DNA from: Nodularia sp034931045
GTDB taxonomy: Bacteria; Cyanobacteriota; Cyanobacteriia; Cyanobacteriales; Nostocaceae
DNA: 64,000 nt
Assembly (NCBI RefSeq): GCF_034931045.1
Contig: NZ_JAYGHH010000006.1
Location: forward strand, 115,062 to 179,061
Direction of reading: 5' to 3'
Shown in pieces: positions 53,909-62,543 of the stretch. Each line of letters begins with the position of its first letter. Position 1 is the first letter of the stretch. The notes below the pieces were generated by a model. The model made no database searches. It saw only the letters and a list, made by a program, of their open reading frames with translations, and had not been told where the DNA came from. A program made the translations under genes and the position numbers.

Positions 53909-54529
53909 ATGCAAACAGATTGCCTAAGTTCAACTGAAACTGCTCGCACTGCTTCTGTTCATCGCACCACTGGCGAAACTGATATAAAAGTTACGATCAA
54001 CTTGGATGGTACAGGCATCTGCACAGCAGCCACCGGGATTCCGTTTTTGGATCATATGTTGCATCAGATTTCTTCCCACGGGCTGATTGATTTAAATGTC
54101 CAAGCCCAGGGAGATTGGGAAATTGATGACCACCACACCAATGAAGATGTGGGTATCACTTTAGGGCAAGCGTTTAGTCAAGCTCTAGGTAACAGAAAAG
54201 GTATCGTTCGGTTTGGGAATTTTCTCGCCCCATTAGATGAAGCTTTAGTGCAAGTGGCGCTGGACTTTTCTGGTAGACCTCATCTGAGCTATGGTTTGTC
54301 AATTCCTACTCAGCGAGTGGGAACCTATGACACTCAGCTAGTTCGGGAATTCTTTGTCGCCTTGGTCAACCATAGCCAAATGACACTGCACATTCGTCAA
54401 CTAGATGGCATTAACTCCCATCATATTATTGAGGCGACATTTAAAGCTTTTGCTAGGGCAACCCGCATGGCGGTGGAAATTGATTCTCGTCGTGCTGGTA
54501 CAATTCCCAGTTCTAAGGGTATCCTATAG
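53909..54529 (+). CDS. hisB: Imidazoleglycerol-phosphate dehydratase
   Basis: A 206-residue manganese enzyme of histidine biosynthesis. The metal-ligand motifs HMLHQISSHG, DDHHTNEDVG, HIRQLDGINSHHIIEA are intact in both halves. The length fits the monofunctional HisB. Preceded by a C-rich stretch with heptamer remnants. Confidence 0.95.
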   Translation: MQTDCLSSTETARTASVHRTTGETDIKVTINLDGTGICTAATGIPFLDHMLHQISSHGLIDLNVQAQGDWEIDDHHTNEDVGITLGQAFSQALGNRKGIVRFGNFLAPLDEALVQVALDFSGRPHLSYGLSIPTQRVGTYDTQLVREFFVALVNHSQMTLHIRQLDGINSHHIIEATFKAFARATRMAVEIDSRRAGTIPSSKGIL

Positions 54530-54614
54530 AATGTCAAGGTTAAAGGAACCACTGAGCTACTCAATTTGTGATCATTGTCAAACTTAGTGGTGTATGAAAG
54601 TGCTGAGTGGGTAG

Positions 54615-54676
54615 GGGGCGGGTTTTGGCAGTGAGTCTGTAGTCCGTCGAAATCCTTGGTAAACCCGTCCGTATAG
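54615..54676. repeat. Hairpin element GGGCGGGTTT...AAACCCGTCC
   Basis: A single member of the family seen twice at 31723-31852, with similar terminal arms and a different interior. It lies between hisB and the ABC gene, in a region without a gene. Confidence 0.75.
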
Positions 54677-54769
54677 GCAGGGGAATGCTGAGTATCAACC
54701 CAGCTAATTCAAGGACTTCCAGCAATCAACACTGACATGATCGCCTTGGCAGTTGTTATAATTGTGGCT

Positions 54770-55750
54770 ATGAAGTCTGGTGTAGATATCCCTGATCCTC
54801 AACTAAATACTATTGATAATCCGCCAGTAGTCCTCACTGCTGATTTGCGAAAAGTTTATCGCACGGGTTTTTGGCTGAATCAAAAAATTGTCTCGCTCAA
54901 AAGCTGTTCGGTTCAGGTCTACAAAGGCGAAACCTTTGGGTTATTAGGGCCAAATGGGGCTGGCAAAACTACCCTATTAAAACTGTTGCTGGGAATTATC
55001 CGCCCCAGTTCAGGTAAGGGTGTATTATTGGGTCAGCCATTAGGCGATCGCTCTACTAAGCAACTTATTGGCTACCTCCCAGAAAATCCCTATTTATATG
55101 ACTATCTGACCGGCTGGGAATTTATCCAGCTGGCGGCGGGTTTATTCCAGATTCCTCGGAACGTGCAACGCGATCGCATTCCTCAACTGCTAGAATTAGT
55201 GGGTTTATCCCTAGCCGATGCCCGCAAAAAGCCGATGCGTCGCTATTCTAAGGGAATGTTACAGCGTGTAGGCATGGCACAGGCGCTGATTAATGATCCT
55301 GAACTAATCTTCCTCGATGAACCCATGTCTGGTTTAGATCCCATAGGACGCTACCAAATGCGGGAAATTATTCTATCGCTGAAAGCCGCAGGTAAAACTA
55401 TTTTCTTCAATAGCCATATTTTGAGTGAAGTTGAACAAATTTGCGATCGCGTGGCTATCCTCTCTCAAGGTGAATTAATTTGTTCTGGTTCTCTCGATGA
55501 ACTCTTAGGCAGTGACAACACTTACCATATCAAAGGTCGAGGTGGTGACTCCGAAGTTCTGAAACAGTGGCTACCTAATCTAGTTTTTGAGGGTGATGGT
55601 TCTTGGCAAGGCATACTCCAAGCAGATTACTATGATTTCCTTGCTAGTCTCCGATTGATGAGGGGGCAAATAATCTCTATAAACCTATCTCGGCATTCCC
55701 TAGAAGATTTTTTTATGCAACAGTTACATCATAACAAAAATGTTCATTAG
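54770..55750 (+). CDS. ABC transporter ATP-binding protein
   Basis: A 326-residue ATPase subunit. Walker A is LLGPNGAGKTT, the signature YSKGMLQRVGMAQAL, and Walker B IFLDEPMSGLDP; the C-terminal part resembles ABC-2 type (NatA/CcmA) proteins. The ABC-2 permease that it would energise is not adjacent, since a 600-bp gene-free region follows. The ATG at 54770 is preferred; a start at 54737 would add a hydrophobic 11-residue lead. The substrate is unknown. Confidence 0.88.
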   Translation: MKSGVDIPDPQLNTIDNPPVVLTADLRKVYRTGFWLNQKIVSLKSCSVQVYKGETFGLLGPNGAGKTTLLKLLLGIIRPSSGKGVLLGQPLGDRSTKQLIGYLPENPYLYDYLTGWEFIQLAAGLFQIPRNVQRDRIPQLLELVGLSLADARKKPMRRYSKGMLQRVGMAQALINDPELIFLDEPMSGLDPIGRYQMREIILSLKAAGKTIFFNSHILSEVEQICDRVAILSQGELICSGSLDELLGSDNTYHIKGRGGDSEVLKQWLPNLVFEGDGSWQGILQADYYDFLASLRLMRGQIISINLSRHSLEDFFMQQLHHNKNVH

Positions 55751-56354
55751 AATTACGTAGAAAATTGGCATAATCAAGCTTGATCAAGGAGTGATTCGCT
55801 CAACTTACAAATTAGAAAACAACATCTTAAAATCTGTGATCATTGAATCATAAATGCAACAGTATTTATCATCATCTGATCTTTGCTTAATTACTTAATA
55901 GCTGTTTTGAGCGTGAGTGAAAACAGTCTTGATAGCTGGCGGTTTTGCAGTAAGGGCGGGTATGACTAGGCCACACAAGTTATAACAAATATCCTGAATG
56001 ACCAACAAATAATTTTAATCAACCTGCCTCTACTTGCTTTATACTCAGCAATCAAAACTTTGCTCAATTCCTCTAAAAATGACGGATAATTGTTTTCACT
56101 TCCTAAAGTTGCTATTTTATACCTTGTAAAAATTATGATTGGCTTTTAATTTAACTTAACTAAAAATTACAAAATAAAAAATAATATGGTTCCAAAAAAT
56201 GGTACTTTGCTAGAACTTTACTAAAATTTTAAGAATAAAAAATAATATCACTCCGGAAAATTACACTTTGCTAGGAAAATAAGAATGTTGGGGCAATTAA
56301 TTCGAGGAACTTGAATAATTAAGTATAGTCAATAATCAAAATATTTAGACAACT
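55751..56354. repeat. Intergenic region with an imperfect direct repeat upstream of the SLBB gene
   Basis: A 604-bp gene-free, AT-rich stretch. At 56171-56215 and 56231-56276 there are two copies of a roughly 45-bp unit that share AATAAAAAATAATAT at one end and ACTTTGCTAG at the other. They end about 80 bp before the start of the export gene and may be a regulatory duplication. A part-copy of the AAGGGCGGGTATGAC element is at about 55952. Confidence 0.65.
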
Positions 56355-57902
56355 ATGCCGACCACAGTCTCAGCTTTTCAGGTAAATATGCTTAACATCG
56401 GTTTGTTGAAATTCATCACCCAGCCCTTTTTGGGTGTAGCTTTGTTAACGGCTTTTAATATTGCTGTACCTTCTGCCAGTGCAGTGCAGGAAAAATTAGT
56501 AGCACAAACAATACAACCAACCTTCCCCTCAGCAGAATCAGGATCTCCAAGTACACAACCCATATTTTCAACACAACAAGGGTCATCAACTATCCCCATA
56601 GATACTAACTATACGTTAGGAGGGGGTGATCTGATTCGTGTAAATGTATTTGAAGTACCAGAATATACTGGAGAATACCAAGTACCTCCAGGTGGATCAA
56701 TTAACCTACCTTTAATTGGCAGTGTCCCCGTTTTGGGTCTAACAACCGAACAAGCTGCTGATGAAATTGCTAACAGGTATTCTCGCTTTCTCAAACGTCC
56801 CTTAATTTCAGTTAACCTGTTATCGCCTCGGCCGATTAATATTTTGGTTGCCGGAGAAGTTACACGTCCAGGGTCTTATACTCTGAACTTACAAGGAGGT
56901 GCGGGTAATAATCCCGGTGTACAATACCCAACCGTGTTATCTGCACTAACTACAGCTCAGGGTGTAACCTTGGCAGCAGACGTAACTAAAGTTCAATTAA
57001 GACGTAGGATAGGACGTTCCTCCGAGCAGGTCGTGAATCTGAATTTAAAGGAACTAATCCAGACAGGTCGCATAGACCAGGATATTACTTTACGGGATGG
57101 CGATACCATTGTTGTGCCAACTGCAACCACTTTTAACATTGCAGAAGCCCGAAATTTATTTGCAGCTAACTTTGCTGCTAGTCCAAACACACCGAGGACT
57201 GTAGCTATTATTGGTGAAGTTAATCGTCCTGGTTCATATCTAGTTGGCCCAACTGTCGGCGGAGCAGAAGGTGGTGCTGGTGCTGGTAATATTCCGACTC
57301 TGATGAGAGCGCTGCAAATAGCTGGGGGAATTACATCACAAGCTGATATTCGTAATCTCAAGCTGCGCCGACCCACAAGAACCGGTACAGAACAAAATAT
57401 AGATATCGACCTCTGGAAATTATTGCAGTCTGGTGATATCAATCAAGATATCATTGTACAGGATGGAGATACGATTTTTATACCTACCGCCACTGAAATC
57501 AATACAGCAGAAGCGACTCAATTAGCTGCCACTACTTTGTCTCCTGCAACAATTCAAGTTGGTGTGGTGGGTGAAGTCAAAAGTCCAGGAACCGTGGATA
57601 TTAAGCCTAATAGCTCCTTAAATCAAGCGTTGTTGGCTGCGGGTGGATTCAATGATTCTAGAGCCAAAACAACTACCGTGGATTTGGTTCGCCTTAACCC
57701 TAATGGTTCTGTCACCAAACGGGCAGTCAAAGTTGATTTTTCTGAAGGAATTAATGAAGAGACTAATCCCATACTCCGCAATAATGATGTTGTCATCGTC
57801 AACCGTTCTGGTTTAGCTAGAACAGGCGACAGTGTTGGTGCAGTAATTAATCCTTTAGGGGGTTTACTGGGAGTATTCAGGGCTATATTTGGTTTCTTTT
57901 AA
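56355..57902 (+). CDS. Polysaccharide export protein with SLBB domains (Wza-like)
   Basis: A 515-residue exported protein. A signal peptide region (FLGVALLTAFNIAVPSASA) and a Pro/Ser-rich linker are followed by the polysaccharide export domain (YTLGGGDLIRVNVFEVPEY, residues about 86-165) and then three SLBB domains: VAGEVTRPGSYTL, IIGEVNRPGSYLV and VVGEVKSPGTVDI. Such proteins form outer-membrane channels for exopolysaccharide. The second ATG at 56388 (MLNIGLLKF) is an alternative start. No glycosyltransferase genes lie nearby. Confidence 0.88.
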   Translation: MPTTVSAFQVNMLNIGLLKFITQPFLGVALLTAFNIAVPSASAVQEKLVAQTIQPTFPSAESGSPSTQPIFSTQQGSSTIPIDTNYTLGGGDLIRVNVFEVPEYTGEYQVPPGGSINLPLIGSVPVLGLTTEQAADEIANRYSRFLKRPLISVNLLSPRPINILVAGEVTRPGSYTLNLQGGAGNNPGVQYPTVLSALTTAQGVTLAADVTKVQLRRRIGRSSEQVVNLNLKELIQTGRIDQDITLRDGDTIVVPTATTFNIAEARNLFAANFAASPNTPRTVAIIGEVNRPGSYLVGPTVGGAEGGAGAGNIPTLMRALQIAGGITSQADIRNLKLRRPTRTGTEQNIDIDLWKLLQSGDINQDIIVQDGDTIFIPTATEINTAEATQLAATTLSPATIQVGVVGEVKSPGTVDIKPNSSLNQALLAAGGFNDSRAKTTTVDLVRLNPNGSVTKRAVKVDFSEGINEETNPILRNNDVVIVNRSGLARTGDSVGAVINPLGGLLGVFRAIFGFF

Positions 57903-57926
57903 GTAGGATTGATTATAAAATCATGA

Positions 57927-57974
57927 GTTTGAAGTTGTGGAGACTAACTAGTACAGCAGATCGCAACTTCAAAC
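57927..57974. repeat. Inverted repeat after the SLBB gene
   Basis: GTTTGAAGTTG (57927-57937) and CAACTTCAAAC (57964-57974) are perfect 11-bp arms with a 26-nt loop. They lie in the 121-bp spacer between the SLBB gene and the hydrolase gene. A terminator or regulatory hairpin is possible; there is no T tract. Confidence 0.75.
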
Positions 57975-58023
57975 CCATAATGGTAGTCAATAGATTGACT
58001 TACCTTGAAAGTGGTTTGATTCT

Positions 58024-59681
58024 ATGTACTCTTGGCTAGACAAAAATCCACCTCGAATATCTTTAATTAAAGGATTACTGTGCAGTTTGACTCTGACTGT
58101 AAGTTGCAGCGTGGGTATTCCTTCTACTCAGGCAGCAGAAACAGTGACTATTCGCTTGGGGCCATTTCAGCAGTCTATAGCGATCGCTGATTTAGAAAAA
58201 TTTGCCAAAACGGGAAAACTACCAGAACACCTGCAAGTTTATAGCTTTGTCTTAACACCCCAGGTAGGAGCATTCCTGCATCAAAGATTGGAATTAAATC
58301 CAGATTTAGCCGACAAATTCGTTGATCAGCTAATGCGTTCGCCACAAGGTAAACAATTAATTACTTCTTTGAGAGCAGCAATCCCAGATAGCACTATAGA
58401 AGGACTGCAATCAGCGCTCTATCTCTCCCTACGTCAAATCAACGGTTTAAGCGCAATAGGTCTGTTACGAGCCTATCCCCAACAAAATATTACTGTAGAT
58501 GCAACTCAAGCTCTACAAATCGCTATCAACTTTAACGCCAATAACTTGCAAAACCAGGCCTTTGGGATTTTGCTAGAACAAGAATTATTAGTAAAAAATA
58601 ATACGCCTTTTCAGCCCACCTTTGACCCAGCAGCTACAGGAAAAAACACTGTTCAGCAACAGACACTCACTTTTCAAGACAGACAACGAAATCGCAGCAT
58701 TCCTGTAGATATTTATTGGAGTCAAAGTTACACCCCAGCACCACTGGTAGTAATTTCCCACGGATTTGGAGCCAATCGGCGATTTTTTAGCTATTTAGCG
58801 CGTCATTTAGCTTCTCATGGAATTACCGTTGCCGCACTTGAACATCCTGGTAGTAATTCTGTAGCCATCAATAACGCTGCAAATCAAATGAATTTGGCGC
58901 AACTACTACCAGCTAGTGAATTTATTGAACGACCAAAAGATGTGAGTTTTCTGCTCAACGAACTAGAAAAACTCAATACTCAATCGGGACAACTTCAAGG
59001 AAAACTGAATACAGAGCAAGTCAATGTGATTGGTCACTCTTTAGGAGGCTATACGGCTTTAGCCTTAGTTGGTGGAGAAGTAGATTTAAAAGAACTGCGG
59101 GAGTTCTGTCAGGCTTCTCTTTCTTTTGGAGAATCACCAGGCGATTGGTTACAGTGTGCGGCAGCTAGTTTAAAAGAAAATAAGCCACGTTTGCAAGATC
59201 AGCGAGTTAAAAGTGCGATCGCACTCAACCCCCTTGTTGGTAAACTCTTTGGTACAAACGGTTTAGCTCAAGTTAGCAAACCTGTATTAATGTTAGCAGG
59301 AACTGAGGATGCACTCACCCCAGCCTTAACGCATCAGATCAGACCTTTTCAGCAACTCCCAGCGTCTAAGTATCTGNNNNNNNNNNNNNNNNNNNNNNNN
59401 NAACAGCCATTGGTGCTACTCACTTAAGTATTACTGATCCAGCATATCCGGTAAGTGCCGCAGGCATCGTCAGAGAAAAGCGAGGGGAAGAAACCAACTC
59501 CTTACGCCAATTAATTCGTGGTGTCACCTTAGCATTTATTAAACAAGACACACCTGAAGCCCAGATTTACCAACCATTTCTGACACCAGCTTACGCCCAA
59601 TCTCTTTCTACCGCACAACTACCCCTACGGTTTAATTCTGATTTACCAAAAAACATCAAACCCTGGCTCAGTTTTATGTGA
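58024..59681 (+). CDS. DUF1400-containing alpha/beta hydrolase (interrupted by an assembly gap)
   Basis: An exported hydrolase of about 550 residues. A signal peptide (GLLCSLTLTVSCSVGIPSTQ) leads into a DUF1400 region (ETVTIRLGPFQQSIAIADLE). The hydrolase domain has the oxyanion segment VISHGFGANRRFF, the nucleophile serine in VIGHSLGGYTAL and a C-terminal histidine in ATHLSI. It resembles predicted dienelactone-hydrolase-like proteins of cyanobacteria. A 25-N run shifts phase, and the frame continues after it as TAIGATHLSITDPAYP to a stop at 59681. The substrate is not known. Confidence 0.85.
59377..59401. other. Assembly gap (25 N) in the hydrolase gene
   Basis: The gap shifts the reading phase. 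The sequence on both sides is homologous to one hydrolase. Two missing bases (plus any whole number of codons) would restore the frame. Confidence 0.95.
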
Positions 59682-59774
59682 TTAAAGGTTTAAAAGATTA
59701 GACTCAAATGAGGGACTAAGGTAGTACCATATCCTTTTACACTAAAATTGCTCAAAAGCTAAATAGGAGAATAT

Positions 59775-60617
59775 ATGGAGCCAATCATTGCCATAGTCTT
59801 AGCACTCATAGGTTATGCGTTAGGATCTGCAAAACTGATTAATCAAGGGAATGAAGCCCTAGTAGAAAGATTGGGGCGGTATCATCGCAAACTTGGGTCG
59901 GGACTCAACTTTATTGTGCCGTTGATTGATCAGATTGTGATGGAAGATACCATACGTGAGCAGTTTATCGACATTAAACCTCAAAATGTGATCACCAGAG
60001 ATAACATTTACCTAGAAGTTGATGCTGTTCTGTTTTGGCGGATCAGAGATATGGTCAAAAGTTTTTACGAAATTGATGATCTTCAAGGTTCTCTGACACA
60101 ACTGGCGACAACCACACTCCGGGAAATCATCGCTCAAAACACCGTAGAAGAAACTAATGTCTCCCGTGCTGAAATGGATACAGCCATTTTAAATCAGTTA
60201 AATCAAACCACAGAAAATTGGGGAGTGGAGATTCTCCGCTTGGACATTCAAAGCATTACACCACCTGAGAGTGTAAGAAAGTCGATGGAAGAAGAACGAG
60301 CGGCGGAAATTAAAAAACGGGCGCTGGTTTTTGAAGCAGAAGGGGAACGTGACGCGGCTATCAAAAGAGCGCAAGGAACTCAAACCTCAATGCAGATAAT
60401 TGCTGAAGCCTTACGTTCTCATCCGGAAAGCCGTGAAATTTTACGGTATCTCGTAGCTCAAGATTATGTTGTGGCTAGTCAAAGACTTGGCGAAAGTCAT
60501 AATGCGAAAATAGTCTTTTTAGATCCCAGTAAAACCAATGAGGTTTATAACCAGATAATTGCTGACTCTATTGTTCAAGAAGGTAATGGCAGAAACTCTG
60601 AAAACAGTAATGTCTAA
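59775..60617 (+). CDS. SPFH / stomatin-like membrane protein
   Basis: A 280-residue protein with one N-terminal transmembrane segment (IIAIVLALIGYALGSAKL) and an SPFH/band 7 domain (EALVERLGRYHRKLGSGLNF to about 190), followed by an Ala/Glu-rich coiled coil (EERAAEIKKRALVFEAEGER). Members form ring-like membrane assemblies and often associate with proteases (NfeD, FtsH). No nfeD gene adjoins it. The ATG has an AGGAGA site. Its exact role is unknown. Confidence 0.88.
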   Translation: MEPIIAIVLALIGYALGSAKLINQGNEALVERLGRYHRKLGSGLNFIVPLIDQIVMEDTIREQFIDIKPQNVITRDNIYLEVDAVLFWRIRDMVKSFYEIDDLQGSLTQLATTTLREIIAQNTVEETNVSRAEMDTAILNQLNQTTENWGVEILRLDIQSITPPESVRKSMEEERAAEIKKRALVFEAEGERDAAIKRAQGTQTSMQIIAEALRSHPESREILRYLVAQDYVVASQRLGESHNAKIVFLDPSKTNEVYNQIIADSIVQEGNGRNSENSNV

Positions 60618-60642
60618 TTCTTATTCCCTTCCCTGTGTAAGA

Positions 60643-61491
60643 TTACCGTTCTTGCCGGAACAGCGCATCAGCTACCAGTGACACATCACGCATTTCTTGG
60701 ACATCGTGAACTCGGAGAATATCAGCACCCTGAGAAATAGCTGCACAACAAGCTGCGGCTGTTCCCCAGACTCTTGCTTGAGGATCTGGTTGGTTTAAAA
60801 TACGACCAATAAAACTTTTACGCGATGCTCCTACCAAAATAGGGCAATTTAGCGCTTTTAATGCACGCAATTGACGTAAAAGTTCTAAATTCTGCTCATA
60901 GTTTTTCGCAAAACCAATACCCGGATCAATAATGATTTTCCTGTGATCAATGCCTACAGTCGTTGCTGCTAAAATTCTTGCCGCTAAAAAATTAGAAATT
61001 TCTCCCATTAAATCTTGATAATTAGTCATTTGCTGCATTGTCTGCGGCGTTCCCTGAATGTGCATCAAGACAATTGGCACATCTAAACTTGCTACCGTTG
61101 GCAGCATCTCTGAGTCAAATGTGCCACCGGAAATATCATTAATGATATCTGCTCCAGTTTCTATAGATGCTCTAGCTACAGAAGCTCTAGTAGTATCTAC
61201 TGATATCGGGACTGTAATCTCTCGGCGGAGGACTTGCAATATCGGCAGTACCCGATTTAATTCTTCTGCAACTGTGATTTGTTCTGCTCCTGGTCGAGTT
61301 GATTGACCACCGACATCAATGATATCAACACCAGCAGCGACCATTGCTTGTGCCTGAGCTAAAGCCGCAGCGCTATTATTAAAAGCGCCACCATCGCTAA
61401 AGCTATCGGGTGTGACATTTAAAACACCCATGAGGTAAGTTCTCTGTTCCCAAACAAAACAGCGTTCTCGAATTATTAACTTGTTTGACAT
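60643..61491 (-). CDS. folP: Dihydropteroate synthase
   Basis: A 282-residue folate enzyme, the target of sulfonamides. The MGVLNVTPDSFSDGG signature, the VDIIDVGGQSTRPGA segment and PILVGASRKSFIGR are intact. It is the downstream neighbour of tpiA with 71 bp between them on the same strand, so may be co-transcribed with it. Confidence 0.95.
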   Translation of the reverse strand: MSNKLIIRERCFVWEQRTYLMGVLNVTPDSFSDGGAFNNSAAALAQAQAMVAAGVDIIDVGGQSTRPGAEQITVAEELNRVLPILQVLRREITVPISVDTTRASVARASIETGADIINDISGGTFDSEMLPTVASLDVPIVLMHIQGTPQTMQQMTNYQDLMGEISNFLAARILAATTVGIDHRKIIIDPGIGFAKNYEQNLELLRQLRALKALNCPILVGASRKSFIGRILNQPDPQARVWGTAAACCAAISQGADILRVHDVQEMRDVSLVADALFRQER

Positions 61492-61562
61492 AAATTAACA
61501 GTTTGAGTCATTGATACACGCATTCCCCGGCTCGGCCAGGGAAACAGCGTTGCATAATGCGA

Positions 61563-62288
61563 TTACTTGTAGTTGACAATCCGAGCAAAACTGGCAGGTT
61601 CTAGACTTGCTCCGCCCACAAGAGCGCCATCAATTTCTGGTTGAGCCATAATCTCATCAATATTATTCGGCTTGACTGAGCCACCGTATTGAATCGAAAC
61701 ATTGGGATTACTCAACTGACTACGAATTAAACCGATTACCCGATTAGCGTCTGTGGCTTCACAAGTGTCACCAGTACCGATTGCCCAAATTGGTTCGTAG
61801 GCAATCACCAAATTATCTTGATCGACATCTATGAGGTCTTTATCTAGCTGGGTGGTAATCAGTGATTCAGTTTCCCCAGCATCTCGTTGTTCTTTGGTTT
61901 CGCCTACACATAGAATTGGTGTCAGACCATACTTTTGAGCTGCTTTGAGACGCAGATTCACAGTTGCGTCTGTTTCACCAAAGTATTGCCGTCTTTCGCT
62001 ATGACCGACAATGACAAAACGGACACCAAGTTCTGTCAACATGGGGCCAGAAATTTCGCCTGTGTAGGCTCCATTTTCTTCCCAGTGGAGATTTTGCGCC
62101 CCTAATTGGATGAGACTGCCATGCAAACTCTTGGATAAAACGTTTAAGTTAGTGAAAGGGGGACACAATACCACTTCTCGGTCTTCGGGGATTTCGGCCA
62201 GGTGAGGCAGAAACCCTTGTAAAAAATCCTGGGTTTCTGCCTGGGTTTTGAACATTTTCCAGTTACCGGCAATAACTATTTTCCGCAC
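61563..62288 (-). CDS. tpiA: Triosephosphate isomerase
   Basis: A 241-residue TIM-barrel enzyme that interconverts dihydroxyacetone phosphate and glyceraldehyde 3-phosphate in glycolysis and the Calvin cycle. The catalytic AGNWKM, the histidine in VIGHSERR and the active-site loop AYEPIWAIGTG are intact. GTG at 62288 (reading MRKIVIAGNWKM) fits the family; a TTG at 62303 would add five residues. Confidence 0.95.
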   Translation of the reverse strand: MRKIVIAGNWKMFKTQAETQDFLQGFLPHLAEIPEDREVVLCPPFTNLNVLSKSLHGSLIQLGAQNLHWEENGAYTGEISGPMLTELGVRFVIVGHSERRQYFGETDATVNLRLKAAQKYGLTPILCVGETKEQRDAGETESLITTQLDKDLIDVDQDNLVIAYEPIWAIGTGDTCEATDANRVIGLIRSQLSNPNVSIQYGGSVKPNNIDEIMAQPEIDGALVGGASLEPASFARIVNYK

Positions 62289-62347
62289 AGGTGATTTAGT
62301 CAAGATTCTAACGCTACTAGATGCATTTTTCAGTTTAGGACGTTTTG

Positions 62348-62459
62348 TTGGTCATTGGTCATTGGTCATTGGTCATTGGTCATTGGGAAGTTACCGTCTT
62401 CTCCCCCCTGCCTCTTTCCCCATTGCTCCCTGCTCCCTGCTCCCTGCTCCCTGCTCCCC
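62348..62459. repeat. Two heptamer arrays (TCATTGG, then GCTCCCT)
   Basis: TCATTGG units at 62348-62387 are followed by the flank GGGAAGTTACCGTCTTC (shared with the array at 22342-22395), and then GCTCCCT units at 62425-62459. ORFs in this stretch are translations of the repeats. Confidence 0.9.
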
Positions 62460-62543
62460 TGCCTCTTCCCCCCACTCGCTTGCTAAAAATAATTAGGATA
62501 GAAATATGGGGACAAAATCCCAAATTGCAAACTTAAAATTGAT

